Assembly (NCBI RefSeq): GCF_000423045.1
Contig: NZ_AUHF01000001.1
Coordinates: 496,001 to 560,000, forward strand
Origin: Christiangramia portivictoriae DSM 23547
GTDB lineage: Bacteria; Bacteroidota; Bacteroidia; Flavobacteriales; Flavobacteriaceae
DNA: 64,000 bases
Direction: 5' to 3'
This document shows positions 35,364 through 44,303 of the stretch, in pieces. A model generated the notes under the pieces. It was not told the DNA's origin. It saw nothing but the letters and a program-made list of their open reading frames with translations, and did no database searches. Every line of letters starts with the position of its first letter. Positions within the stretch are counted from its first letter, which is position 1. A program made the position numbers and the translations under genes.

Positions 35364-35972
35364 ATGGCAAAGAGATCAGCACCGGAAGTGAATGCCGGGT
35401 CTATGGCAGACATTGCCTTCTTACTTCTTATCTTCTTCCTGGTTACAACGACCATTGAGACAGATAGTGGGATAAGCAGGAAATTACCGCCATGGCAACC
35501 TGAAGAGCAGGAGCCTCCGGTTATTAAACAACGAAACATCTTTACGGTGCTTGTGAACAGTAATAACGAGCTGCTGGTTGAAGATGAGAGCATGGAGATT
35601 GGAGAACTGCGAGAAGCAGCTGTCGAATTTCTTGACAATGGTGGAGGACAAGGCGATGAAGCCTGTAGTTTCTGCCAGGGAGCTAAAGATCCTGGATCTT
35701 CAGTGAATCCACAGAAAGCCATTATTTCACTGGTAAATAACCGTGGGACAGAGTATGGAACTTATATTGCTGTACAAAACGAACTTGTTGCTGCATATAA
35801 TCAGTTAAGAGATCGTGAAGCACAGAGAATGTATGGTACTACTTTCACAAAAATGGAAAGTGATTATAACGATCCAAGATATACTGGTGATAAGGACGCT
35901 TTAAAGGAGAAGATCGATGTTATATCTGATATGATTCCTCAGAAGTTATCTGAAGCTGAACCAACGAGTTAG
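35364..35972 (+). CDS. exbD: ExbD/TolR-type protein with CxxC insert
   Basis: ExbD proteins anchor the proton channel to its periplasmic partner. The single N-terminal membrane helix follows the cytoplasmic EVNAGSMADIAFLLLIFFLV, with the conserved aspartate in SMADIAF that carries protons. The periplasmic part is larger than in classical ExbD (202 versus about 140 residues) and has ACSFCQGAKD (Cys pair) near 95 and a helical tail. It is 1 bp from the upstream gene and 28 bp from a second ExbD. Confidence 0.9.
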   Translation: MAKRSAPEVNAGSMADIAFLLLIFFLVTTTIETDSGISRKLPPWQPEEQEPPVIKQRNIFTVLVNSNNELLVEDESMEIGELREAAVEFLDNGGGQGDEACSFCQGAKDPGSSVNPQKAIISLVNNRGTEYGTYIAVQNELVAAYNQLRDREAQRMYGTTFTKMESDYNDPRYTGDKDALKEKIDVISDMIPQKLSEAEPTS

Positions 35973-36000
35973 AACTAGAAACGAAAAAACGACTTAAATT

Positions 36001-36483
36001 ATGTCAAAATTTAAAAAGAAAAAGTCTGGAGATTTGCCTGCGATTAGTACGGCATCTTTACCTGATATCGTTTTTATGCTATTGTTCTTCTTTATGGTGG
36101 CTACGGTAATGCGTGACAATACATTGATGATCCAGAACAATTTACCATTTGCAGACCAGGTGGAGAAATTGGACAAGAAGGATTTGATTATGTATATTTA
36201 CGCTGGTAAACCTAGCCAGAGATACCAGGCTAAATATGGAACTGAAGCCAGAATTCAGTTAAACGATAAATTTGCAAGTGTTGAAGAGGTACAGCAGTTT
36301 ATCTATGCCGAAAGAGAATCCAAGCGAGAAGAACTTGTTCCTTATCTTACAACTGCTTTAAAAGTGGATGAAGAAACCAATATGGGACTAGTATCCGATA
36401 TCAAACAGGAACTTAGAAAAGCTGAAGCGTTGAAAATCAACTATACTACCAAAAAGGGAGAAGCTGGTAATAATATCGACTAA
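36001..36483 (+). CDS. Second ExbD/TolR-type protein
   Basis: The 160-residue product also has the ExbD layout: a basic N-terminus, ISTASLPDIVFMLLFFFMVAT with the conserved aspartate in the membrane helix, and a periplasmic domain. Two different ExbDs beside one ExbB are typical in Bacteroidota, where they may form a mixed complex. A terminator follows, so it ends the operon. Confidence 0.9.
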   Translation: MSKFKKKKSGDLPAISTASLPDIVFMLLFFFMVATVMRDNTLMIQNNLPFADQVEKLDKKDLIMYIYAGKPSQRYQAKYGTEARIQLNDKFASVEEVQQFIYAERESKREELVPYLTTALKVDEETNMGLVSDIKQELRKAEALKINYTTKKGEAGNNID

Positions 36484-36508
36484 AATCTTTTCAATTTAAT
36501 TATAGAAA

Positions 36509-36546
36509 GCATCCTGTCCGGTTCAAACCAGGCAGGATGTTTTTTA
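36509..36546 (+). terminator. Intrinsic terminator of the exb operon
   Basis: A hairpin with CATCCTG/CAGGATG as its outer stem and an inner CC/GG pair (one bulged base) is followed by a run of six T. Confidence 0.72.
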
Positions 36547-36568
36547 TATTTATAGCTTATTTGCTTTC

Positions 36569-37285
36569 ATGAAAATCTTACTTCTTAGCCTTTGTGTGTT
36601 TTTGCTTGCTCCTACGTTCCTATGCGCTCAGGAAGATGAAAGGCAATATAAAATTCCCGATTCTGTGCCCTTTACAATCGACAGTCTTTACCGGGAGGAT
36701 CAATTCTATGTTGGTTTCAGCTTCAACCTTATAACAAACAAGCCGGATGCAATTTCACAGGAAAGCTTTTCCGGTGGTGTAAATCTTGGATTCATTCGGG
36801 ACATGCCTTTGAACGAACGTAGAAACGTGGCCATTGGTATTGGACTTGGTTGGGGAATCGATAGCTATGGCCAGAACCTTCGCATTACTAAAACCGCTTC
36901 AGGAGCAACAGATTTTCAGGCGTTGCAAGATATCGATTATGATACCAATCGCTATACAACCCAGCAATTCGAATTGCCATTGGAATTCAGGTGGCGTACC
37001 TCAACCCCACAATCCTACAAGTTCTGGCGAATTTATTCAGGAGTACGCCTGGGCTACATTTATAACTTCAGAAGTAATTATAAAGAAGACTTAGATCGAA
37101 TTATTATCAACGATGTTTCAGAGTTAAATAAATTTAGAGCAGGGGCCACTTTTACCTTTGGCTATAATACCTTCAACTTTCATTTTTATTATTCCCTAAT
37201 CCCATTTTTTAAAGACGCTTCCCTTCAGAATGAAGCCTTGGAAGTTTCTACCTTAAAAATAGGTCTAACATTTTATATTCTGTAA
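36569..37285 (+). CDS. PorT-family outer-membrane beta-barrel protein
   Basis: The 238-residue product has a signal peptide ending LCAQ and a chain of amphipathic strands (FYVGFSFNLITN, NVAIGIGLGWGID, FELPLEFRWRT, IYSGVRLGYIYNF, FHFYYSLIPFF, LKIGLTFYIL) fitting the PorT/OmpW-like eight-stranded barrel. In some Bacteroidota PorT is part of type IX secretion; here the resemblance is only at family level, and it sits after the exb operon. Its 3' end overlaps the converging membrane protein gene by 38 bp. Confidence 0.8.
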   Translation: MKILLLSLCVFLLAPTFLCAQEDERQYKIPDSVPFTIDSLYREDQFYVGFSFNLITNKPDAISQESFSGGVNLGFIRDMPLNERRNVAIGIGLGWGIDSYGQNLRITKTASGATDFQALQDIDYDTNRYTTQQFELPLEFRWRTSTPQSYKFWRIYSGVRLGYIYNFRSNYKEDLDRIIINDVSELNKFRAGATFTFGYNTFNFHFYYSLIPFFKDASLQNEALEVSTLKIGLTFYIL

Positions 37286-37886
37286 ACCACAGCTTAAACA
37301 TGAGCAATTGTGGGGCTAGTCCTAACAGGCTTCCCAGCCAAAGTTCAGAGCTTGTATGTGCTTTAAAATAAAGTCTTGAAGATGCAGTTAATCCGCACGC
37401 AACAATGAGGAAAGCAACCGAATATATATAGTAGAGCTGAAAATAGATACAAAAGCCTGTAACGAACATAAGCAGTCCTGTGATTCCCATCATATGTAGA
37501 CTGGCTTTAAGTTTAAACCAGCTTAGTACGTAAGCTAAGAGGGTTGAAATTAATATACCGGCGAAGTAGTAATAGAGTCCTGGATAATTATAGTAATTCA
37601 AGATCTGGTGTAATACCATTAGCACTAATAAGGAGAAGAAGAATAACGGCCAGCGTCTTTCTTCTACTTTCTCTAAAAAAACCGATTCCGCTTTGCCCAG
37701 ATTTTTCAGCAAAAAATAAAAAACTACCGGGATAAAGACTGTTATGATCGCTATAGCCATTAATTTAGCCTTTACGATCTCCTCAGGAAAATACCTGGGA
37801 ATAAGTAGAAAATAAAATAGGCTCCCAAAAAATGGCATCCATAAGGGGTGGAGAATATAGGAAGAGAGCCTGAGCAGAATTTTCAT
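37248..37886 (-). CDS. Polytopic membrane protein, PAP2-like tail
   Basis: The 212-residue product is almost entirely membrane helices (about six). A block near the end, SSRLYFKAHTSSELWLGSLLG, resembles part of the PAP2 phosphatase signature (R...HT...G), but the other active-site blocks are missing, so I do not call it a phosphatase. Its ATG overlaps the rpoN stop by 1 bp (TAATG), which indicates translational coupling with sigma-54. Its 3' end overlaps the PorT-like gene by 38 bp. Confidence 0.7.
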   Translation of the reverse strand: MKILLRLSSYILHPLWMPFFGSLFYFLLIPRYFPEEIVKAKLMAIAIITVFIPVVFYFLLKNLGKAESVFLEKVEERRWPLFFFSLLVLMVLHQILNYYNYPGLYYYFAGILISTLLAYVLSWFKLKASLHMMGITGLLMFVTGFCIYFQLYYIYSVAFLIVACGLTASSRLYFKAHTSSELWLGSLLGLAPQLLMFKLWFTEYKMLDLFLR

Positions 37887-39349
37887 TAAATCTCTTTTCG
37901 CAATCTTGCTACCGGGATATCCAGCTGTTCGCGATATTTCGCTACCGTTCTTCTGGCAATCGGATAACCTTTTCCTTTTAGAACCTTGGCGAGTTTCTCA
38001 TCTGTAAGAGGTTTTTTCTTGTCTTCCTCTTCGATAGACATTTCCAAAATCTTCTTTATTTCCCTGGTCGATACCTCTTCACCCTGGTCATTGGTCATGG
38101 ATTCAGAAAAGAATTCTTTGATAAGCTTGGTCCCGTATGGGGTATCCACATATTTGGAATTTGCAACTCTCGAGACTGTAGAGACATCCATCTCAATCTC
38201 ATCTGCTATGTCCTTAAGAATCATTGGTCTTAAGTTTCGTTCATCACCGGTAAGAAAATATTCTTTCTGGTAATTCATGATAGAACTCATGGTTACCATC
38301 AAGGTTTGTTGCCTTTGCTTGATGGCTTCAATAAACCATTTAGCGGCATCCAGCTTCTGCTTGATGAACATCACAGCATCCTTCTGTGCTTTTGTTTTTT
38401 CCTTAGACTCCTTGTAACCTTTCAGCATGTTGCTGTAGTCCCTGGAGATATGCATTTCTGGCGCATTTCTTCCATTAAGGCTTAGCTGTAATTCACCGTC
38501 TTCGATCTTGATCGTAAAATCGGGGATCACATGCTCAACAATTCTCGTGTTACCGGAATATGCACCGCCAGGTTTAGGGTTTAAATGTTCAATAACATCA
38601 ATAGCCTCACGCAATTCGTCTTCACTTATATCATGGCGGCTAAGTAATTTGGTGTAATGCTTTTTGCTGAAATGGTCGAAGGAACGTTCCAGTAGATCCT
38701 TGGCGAGTTCTACCTGTTTTGTAGGTTCTTTCCGATTTAGCTGAATAATAAGACACTCTTCGAGACTCCTGGCGCCAACTCCGGCTGGATCCAGCCGTTG
38801 TACCTTTTTAAGTACTTTTTCAACAGTTTCCTCGTCTGTATAAATGTTCTGGGTAAACGCCAGGTCATCAACAATATCTTGAATATTCCTTCTTATATAT
38901 CCACTTTCATCTACACTTCCAACAAGAAATTCGGCAATATCCTGTTCGACATCATCAAGTCTTATCGTGCTTAGCTGAGTTTTTAAGTGCTGGGTAAAAG
39001 AAGTTCCAGCAGCGTATGGTACCTGCTTGTCTTCATCGTCTGCACTATAATTGTTAGCGTTGAGACGATAACTTGGAATTTCATCATCGCTTAAATATTC
39101 ATCAACATCAATTTCTGTTTCAATACTTTCGCTATCAGTATCATATTCATCATCATTGCGATCGTTACCTATATCGTCATATTCGTCTATTCGATCTTCC
39201 TTTCCATCCTCAAGGGCCGGATTCTCTTCCATTTCCTGTTTGATGCGCTGCTCAAAAGCCTGAGTGGGCAATTGAATAAGCTTCATCAACTGGATTTGTT
39301 GCGGAGAGAGCTTTTGGGAAAGTTTAAAATTTAATTGTTGCTTTAGCAT
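37886..39349 (-). CDS. rpoN: RNA polymerase sigma-54 factor RpoN
   Basis: Sigma-54 recruits RNA polymerase to -24/-12 promoters that need an enhancer-binding ATPase. Region I is visible in LKQQLNFKLSQKLSPQQIQL; an acidic low-complexity part (about 55-115, very rich in Asp and Glu) corresponds to region II; the C-terminus has the HTH (DIADEIEMDVSTVSRVANSK) and the exact RpoN box ARRTVAKYRE. I chose the ATG at 39349 (487 residues) because a -7 element TATTTTTG lies at 39368-39375, inside the longer frame. It is translationally coupled to the downstream membrane protein. Confidence 0.95.
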   Translation of the reverse strand: MLKQQLNFKLSQKLSPQQIQLMKLIQLPTQAFEQRIKQEMEENPALEDGKEDRIDEYDDIGNDRNDDEYDTDSESIETEIDVDEYLSDDEIPSYRLNANNYSADDEDKQVPYAAGTSFTQHLKTQLSTIRLDDVEQDIAEFLVGSVDESGYIRRNIQDIVDDLAFTQNIYTDEETVEKVLKKVQRLDPAGVGARSLEECLIIQLNRKEPTKQVELAKDLLERSFDHFSKKHYTKLLSRHDISEDELREAIDVIEHLNPKPGGAYSGNTRIVEHVIPDFTIKIEDGELQLSLNGRNAPEMHISRDYSNMLKGYKESKEKTKAQKDAVMFIKQKLDAAKWFIEAIKQRQQTLMVTMSSIMNYQKEYFLTGDERNLRPMILKDIADEIEMDVSTVSRVANSKYVDTPYGTKLIKEFFSESMTNDQGEEVSTREIKKILEMSIEEEDKKKPLTDEKLAKVLKGKGYPIARRTVAKYREQLDIPVARLRKEI

Positions 39350-39367
39350 AAATAAGTGCTTGTCTAA

Positions 39368-39375
39368 CAAAAATA
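39368..39375 (-). promoter_or_regulatory. -7 promoter element of rpoN
   Basis: On the minus strand TATTTTTG matches TAnnTTTG and predicts transcription starting about 15 nt before the ATG at 39349, which decides that start. No well-spaced -33 element is seen. Confidence 0.5.
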
Positions 39376-39431
39376 AGGAAAAATCGATCCAAGTTGGCTT
39401 TGGCACGAAGCATGTTCGTGGTAAATTTTTG

Positions 39432-40298
39432 TTAAGACAATCTGTATAAGGAGAGGTTTCTAAACCTCTTCGGAAGCTTTAGCTCAAATGTCATTTCTTC
39501 TGAATTGACCGGGTGTTTAAAACAAATTCCGGAGCTAAAAAGATAAAGATTCTTATTCCTGAAAAATTCTTCTTCGGTCCCATAAAGCAGATCACCAACT
39601 ATAGGCAACTGCATATTGCTTAAATGAATCCTGATCTGGTGCGTACGGCCTGTTATGGGTTTCGCCTTTACAAGTGAAAAATTTTCATTCTTAATCTTAT
39701 AGCGGGATACTGGTTCGAGGATGGTTGCAGCAGCTTTTCCGTCCACTCTGCTGTTTTCTGTTATCGCGTTGGAAAGGTGGCCATGAGTTAGCGCATGATA
39801 AGTTTTTTGAATTCGTTTATTTTCGAATGCACTGTACAGACTTTGCTGCACTCCACGGGTTTTAGCTACGAGAATAATACCGGCGGTTGGATTGTCCAGA
39901 CGGTGAACGGGAATGGGATACTTTAAGGCGTCCTCAGCCTTAGATACTGTTAGATTATAAGGAAGAGCGTTTTCGAGTGTCCGAAAGTAATTGCCATTGG
40001 TGGGAATTCCTGAAGGTTTTACAACTACTGCGAGATTTTCATCTTCAAAAAGTACCTTGAGTACAAATTCAAAAATCTTTCTTTCCCGCACTTCATCCTC
40101 TAGCAACTGGATCGTTTGTCCTGGCTGTATCCAGTCTCCAGTATTGGCAATGACACCATCCAGAAGAACGAGTTCTTTTGCAATAGCTTTTTTGAGCGCA
40201 GAACGACTGCTTATCTGAGGGAAAATTGAAATCGCATACTCCTGCAACCTGATTTTATATTCGATTGCAGGAACTGTATGCGTTGCTATGCTATTCAA
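39432..40298 (-). CDS. RluA-family pseudouridine synthase
   Basis: The 288-residue enzyme isomerises uridines to pseudouridine in RNA. An S4-like RNA-binding part (about 20-70, SSRSALKKAIAKELVLLDG) is followed by the catalytic domain with HRLDNPTAGIILVAKT (catalytic Asp; family consensus HRLDxxTSG), GRTHQIRIHLS and a late GDLLYG. The start is probably TTG at 40298, 2 bp after asnS: no ATG occurs before the conserved THTVPAIE... N-terminus. It is co-transcribed with asnS. Target RNA unknown. Confidence 0.9.
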   Translation of the reverse strand: MNSIATHTVPAIEYKIRLQEYAISIFPQISSRSALKKAIAKELVLLDGVIANTGDWIQPGQTIQLLEDEVRERKIFEFVLKVLFEDENLAVVVKPSGIPTNGNYFRTLENALPYNLTVSKAEDALKYPIPVHRLDNPTAGIILVAKTRGVQQSLYSAFENKRIQKTYHALTHGHLSNAITENSRVDGKAAATILEPVSRYKIKNENFSLVKAKPITGRTHQIRIHLSNMQLPIVGDLLYGTEEEFFRNKNLYLFSSGICFKHPVNSEEMTFELKLPKRFRNLSLYRLS

Positions 40299-40300
40299 TC

Positions 40301-41743
40301 TTAAAATTCGGCGTTTTGCGGAGTCCTTGGGAAAGGGATCACATCTCTGATGTTGCCCATGCCGGTGGTGAACTGCACCAGTCTTTCAAAACCAAGTCCA
40401 AATCCACTATGAACACAGGTTCCAAACTTCCTGGTGTCAAGATACCACCAGAGTTCTTCTTCCGGGATGTTCAATTCTGCCATTTTCTCCTTAAGAACAT
40501 CAAGACGTTCCTCACGCTGACTTCCTCCCACGATCTCTCCAATTCCCGGGAACAGAATGTCCATTGCTCTTACAGTTTTCCCATCTTCATTCAAGCGCAT
40601 GTAAAATGCTTTGATATTTGCCGGGTAATCAAAAAGAATGACCGGAGTTTTAAAATGTTTCTCCACAAGGTAACGTTCGTGCTCACTTTGCAGATCTGCA
40701 CCCCATTCCTCAATGATATAGTTGAATTTTTTCTTCTTATTGGGCTTTGAATTCTTCAGGATTTCGATCGCTTCGGTATAGCTAACTCTCTTAAAATTGT
40801 TATCCAGAACAAAGTTGAGTTTTTCCATGAGACCCATGTCGCTTCTTTCTGCTTTTGGCTTCAGCTGGTCCTCTTTTTCCTGTCGTTCCGCCAGAAATTC
40901 CAGGTCGTCTTTTGAGTGTTCCATCACGTACTTTAGTACGTATTTAATGAAATCTTCAGCAAGGTCCATGTTTTGATCCAGATCGCAGAATGCCACTTCC
41001 GGCTCGATCATCCAGAATTCTGCCAGATGTCGGGAAGTATTGGAGTTTTCAGCTCTAAATGTAGGGCCGAAAGTATAAACCTGTCCCAGTCCAAGGGCAA
41101 AGGTCTCAGCCTCTAATTGTCCTGATACGGTTAAATTTGTCTCTTTTCCGAAGAAATCTTCCTTATAGTTAATGCTGCCATCCTCATTTTTTGGAGGATT
41201 TTTCATGTCCAGCGAAGAGACACGAAACATTTCCCCGGCCCCTTCAGCATCACTACCCGTAATAATTGGGGTGTGTACATGGTAAAAGTTCTTTTCCTGA
41301 AAATATTTGTGTACGGCAAAAGACAGCTTGCTGCGCACTCGCATAATAGCTCCAAAAGTATTAGTACGCACTCGTAAATGCGCCTGTTCGCGAAGCTTTT
41401 CCATACTATGCTTTTTAGGCGACAGGATGGTAAGTTTTACCTCTTCAGGATTCGCATCACCCAGGATTTCAATTTCTGAAACTTCAATTTCAACACGTTG
41501 CTGACTTCCAACACTCTCCTTCAAAGTTCCTTTGACAGATATCGCTGCTCCTACGTTGATGCGCTTGATGATTTCCTCACTGGTATTTTCAAAGTCGATA
41601 ACGCATTGCAGATTTTTTAAAGTAGAACCATCGTTTAAAGCGATAAAACGATTGCTTCGGAAGGAGCGTACCCATCCCTTGATGTGATGTTCCTGTAAAA
41701 ACTGATCGCTTTCAAGTATTTCAGCGACTTTTGCTTGTATCAT
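40301..41743 (-). CDS. asnS: Asparaginyl-tRNA synthetase
   Basis: This class IIb aminoacyl-tRNA synthetase of 480 residues charges tRNA-Asn. It has an N-terminal OB-fold (VKGWVRSFRSNRFIALNDGS), motif 2 in TFRAENSNTSRHLAEFWMIEPE, and motif 3 in GFGLGFERLVQFTTGMGNIRD, with PFPRTP near the end. A strong promoter (TTG-20-TATCTTTG) lies just upstream, and the RluA-type gene follows after 2 bp. Confidence 0.97.
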   Translation of the reverse strand: MIQAKVAEILESDQFLQEHHIKGWVRSFRSNRFIALNDGSTLKNLQCVIDFENTSEEIIKRINVGAAISVKGTLKESVGSQQRVEIEVSEIEILGDANPEEVKLTILSPKKHSMEKLREQAHLRVRTNTFGAIMRVRSKLSFAVHKYFQEKNFYHVHTPIITGSDAEGAGEMFRVSSLDMKNPPKNEDGSINYKEDFFGKETNLTVSGQLEAETFALGLGQVYTFGPTFRAENSNTSRHLAEFWMIEPEVAFCDLDQNMDLAEDFIKYVLKYVMEHSKDDLEFLAERQEKEDQLKPKAERSDMGLMEKLNFVLDNNFKRVSYTEAIEILKNSKPNKKKKFNYIIEEWGADLQSEHERYLVEKHFKTPVILFDYPANIKAFYMRLNEDGKTVRAMDILFPGIGEIVGGSQREERLDVLKEKMAELNIPEEELWWYLDTRKFGTCVHSGFGLGFERLVQFTTGMGNIRDVIPFPRTPQNAEF

Positions 41744-41764
41744 TTAGTTGAAATTTAGTAAAAA

Positions 41765-41795
41765 CAAAGATAGTTTTTAGCCTGAAGCTTAGCAA
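41765..41795 (-). promoter_or_regulatory. Promoter of asnS
   Basis: On the minus strand TTG (41795-41793) is followed after 20 bases by TATCTTTG (41772-41765). This fits the Bacteroidota -33/-7 consensus and predicts a leader of about 18 nt before the asnS ATG. Confidence 0.65.
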
Positions 41796-41817
41796 GCAGG
41801 CTATTTTTTATATTTAT

Positions 41818-44226
41818 TTAATTGTCATGCTGCTCGCGATTTGCTTCCTCTTCTTCGGTCTCGAAGATTCGCATCGCCGGTTCCTTCAGGGTTTTTTTAT
41901 TGGCAATACTTCTTTCCAGAGAAAGCAACAGGGAAGGTAGCAATAGCAGGTTGGCCAGCATGGCAAACAATAAGGTGGCAGAAACCAGTCCGCCCAGAGC
42001 CACCGTCCCTCCAAAGCTACTAATCATAAATACTGAAAATCCAAAGAACAGCACAATAGAAGTATAGAACATGCTTACTCCCGTTTCTCTCAGCGCTGCA
42101 TAAACCGAGCGTTTGATCTTCCAGTTATTGGCTTTTAATTCCTGCCGGTATTTTGCCAGGAAGTGAATAGTATCATCTACTGAAATTCCAAAGGCTATAC
42201 TAAATACCAGGATCGTTGATGGTTTAATAGGAACTCCGAGAAAGCCCATCACTCCGGCAGTAACGATCAAAGGCAGCAGGTTTGGCACCAATGAAATCAG
42301 GATCATCCTGAAACTTCTAAACATCCAGGCCATCAATCCTGCAATCAGGAGGATAGCGAGTCCTAAGGAAATGATCAAATTCCGAACCAGGTAACTCGTT
42401 CCTTTCTGAAATAGCAGCGCTTTTCCGGTTAGCGATACGTCGTATCTTTCAGATGGAAAGATTTTTTCAATTTCCGGTAAAAGATCATTTTCAATCTCTT
42501 CCATTTTCTCGGTCCCAACATCCTTCATAAAAGTGGTAATCCGAGCATACTGCCCAGTAGAATCCACGTAGCTCTGCATAATTCCTTCCGAAGAAGAAAG
42601 ACCTTTAGCATAGGGCATGATAAAATTTTGCTCCTGTGACGTTGGTAACTGGTAATATTTTGGATTTCCATTGTAATAAGCCTGCTTACTGTATTTTACG
42701 AGTCGGTTGATCGACAGTGGCTTGCTCAATTCGGGAATTTCTTCGATCTTACTCTCAAGATCATTCATCCTTTTTAAAGTAGAAAGTTTCAATACACCTT
42801 TGGGTCTTTTAGTGTCTATCATGATTTCCAAAGGCATCACCCCGTCAAATTCCCGTTCGAAGAATTTCACATCTTTATAAAACTGAGTTTCCTGTGGCAT
42901 GTCTTCCAGAATACTTCCTGAAACCTTAATGGTGTAAATTCCGATAATACTTAGAATTAACAGTACAAGCGATGAAATATAGATGGCAATTCTGTGATTT
43001 CTCACCATATTTTCCATCCAGTCCACAAAACCACCAATCCATCGTGTATTTAAGTGTTTCAAATGCCTGTCCCGTGGTGGCTTCAAATAAGAATAGATGA
43101 CCGGAATGATCAATAAGCTCAAGATGAAAATTGCCAGAATATTGATAGATGCCACTACACCAAACTCTCGTAAAAGCTGACTGTCGGTTAAGATGAAAGT
43201 TGCAAAACCAGAAGCTGTGGTAACATTGGTCATCAACGTAGCATTCCCCACCTTAGTGATCACCCGCTGCAAGGATTTCGCCTGGTTTCCATGCTTTTTG
43301 ATCTCCTGTTGATATTTATTGATTAAGAAAATGCAATTAGGAATCCCAATAACGATAATAAGTGGCGGAATAAGCGCGGTAAGAATCGTGATCTCATAAT
43401 GCAGCAACCCAATAAAACCAAAGGCCCACATCACCCCGATACAAACGGTAACCATGGAAATAATGGTGGCGCGTATGGATCTAAAGAAAAAGAAGAAAAT
43501 AAGGGAGGTAACCAGTAAAGCAGCAACTATAAAAAGACCTATTTCGTCGACAATGTTCTGCGCATTCAAGGTACGTATATATGGCATCCCGGAAACCCGG
43601 ATGTCGATACCCTGCTGCTCCTCAAACTCAGCAATAAGCGGTTCCAGTTCCTCGAGCACAAAGATTTTTCTGGCTTTTGTGTTGACCAGTTCCTTATTGA
43701 GATAAAGGGCAGATTGTATGGTGTTGGAATGAGAGCTATAAACAAGGTTCTCATAGAAAGGAAGGGCCGTAAATAATTTATTCTCAAAAGAAGCAAGAAC
43801 ATCGCTGTTAGGATCTTCTTCCGGCAGCACCGGAACCATTTCAAATCTTTTGGGGTCTTCAAACTTCTTAAGTTCCTGCAGACTAGCCGGAGAAATGATC
43901 TGGTCTACTTCAGGATAGGTGAGTAGTGTATCTGTAAGTTTATTCCATGCTTTAAACTTTTCAGGAGTGAACAATGCAGAATCCTGTACTCCCAGTAAAA
44001 TTAAATTTCCCTCTTCACCAAACTTTTCAAGAAAGTCATTATAACTCACATTTACCTCATGATCATCTGGCATTAAATTAGCCTCCGTATACGAGAACTG
44101 CATGTTTTTCCATTGCGTGGAAAGCAGATAGGTTGCGACCAGTATAAGAACAATGATCAGAATTCGGTTTCGTAAAATAAGGCGTGCGATGGAATTCCAG
44201 AATCCAAAGCTAAAGATCTTTTGCAT
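41818..44226 (-). CDS. RND superfamily MMPL-type exporter
   Basis: The 802-residue inner-membrane protein has the two-fold repeat of RND proteins: a helix at about 20-37, a large periplasmic loop, five helices, then again a helix, a loop and five helices. Each half has an MMPL/SSD block; GISVDDTIHFLAKYRQE and FGFSVFMISSFGG mark the second. Such proteins export lipids or hopanoids or drugs by proton antiport; the cargo is unknown. It has its own -7 element TACCTTTG (44252-44245). No membrane-fusion or outer-membrane partner is adjacent, as expected for MMPL-type proteins. Confidence 0.9.
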   Translation of the reverse strand: MQKIFSFGFWNSIARLILRNRILIIVLILVATYLLSTQWKNMQFSYTEANLMPDDHEVNVSYNDFLEKFGEEGNLILLGVQDSALFTPEKFKAWNKLTDTLLTYPEVDQIISPASLQELKKFEDPKRFEMVPVLPEEDPNSDVLASFENKLFTALPFYENLVYSSHSNTIQSALYLNKELVNTKARKIFVLEELEPLIAEFEEQQGIDIRVSGMPYIRTLNAQNIVDEIGLFIVAALLVTSLIFFFFFRSIRATIISMVTVCIGVMWAFGFIGLLHYEITILTALIPPLIIVIGIPNCIFLINKYQQEIKKHGNQAKSLQRVITKVGNATLMTNVTTASGFATFILTDSQLLREFGVVASINILAIFILSLLIIPVIYSYLKPPRDRHLKHLNTRWIGGFVDWMENMVRNHRIAIYISSLVLLILSIIGIYTIKVSGSILEDMPQETQFYKDVKFFEREFDGVMPLEIMIDTKRPKGVLKLSTLKRMNDLESKIEEIPELSKPLSINRLVKYSKQAYYNGNPKYYQLPTSQEQNFIMPYAKGLSSSEGIMQSYVDSTGQYARITTFMKDVGTEKMEEIENDLLPEIEKIFPSERYDVSLTGKALLFQKGTSYLVRNLIISLGLAILLIAGLMAWMFRSFRMILISLVPNLLPLIVTAGVMGFLGVPIKPSTILVFSIAFGISVDDTIHFLAKYRQELKANNWKIKRSVYAALRETGVSMFYTSIVLFFGFSVFMISSFGGTVALGGLVSATLLFAMLANLLLLPSLLLSLERSIANKKTLKEPAMRIFETEEEEANREQHDN

Positions 44227-44303
44227 GGCTTTCTATTAGCGGCGCAAAGGTAAAAAAACCCTATTTAAAACCTTTGCTATTAATGCATTAATCGAGCTTC
44301 AGG

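Noticed and set aside
36569-37285. Calling the barrel after the exb operon the true PorT of type IX secretion
   Set aside because: The similarity is only to the broad PorT-like barrel family and no other type IX component is adjacent.
37248-37886. Calling the membrane protein after rpoN a PAP2 phosphatase
   Set aside because: Only one of the PAP2 active-site blocks is visible; the rest of the signature is missing.
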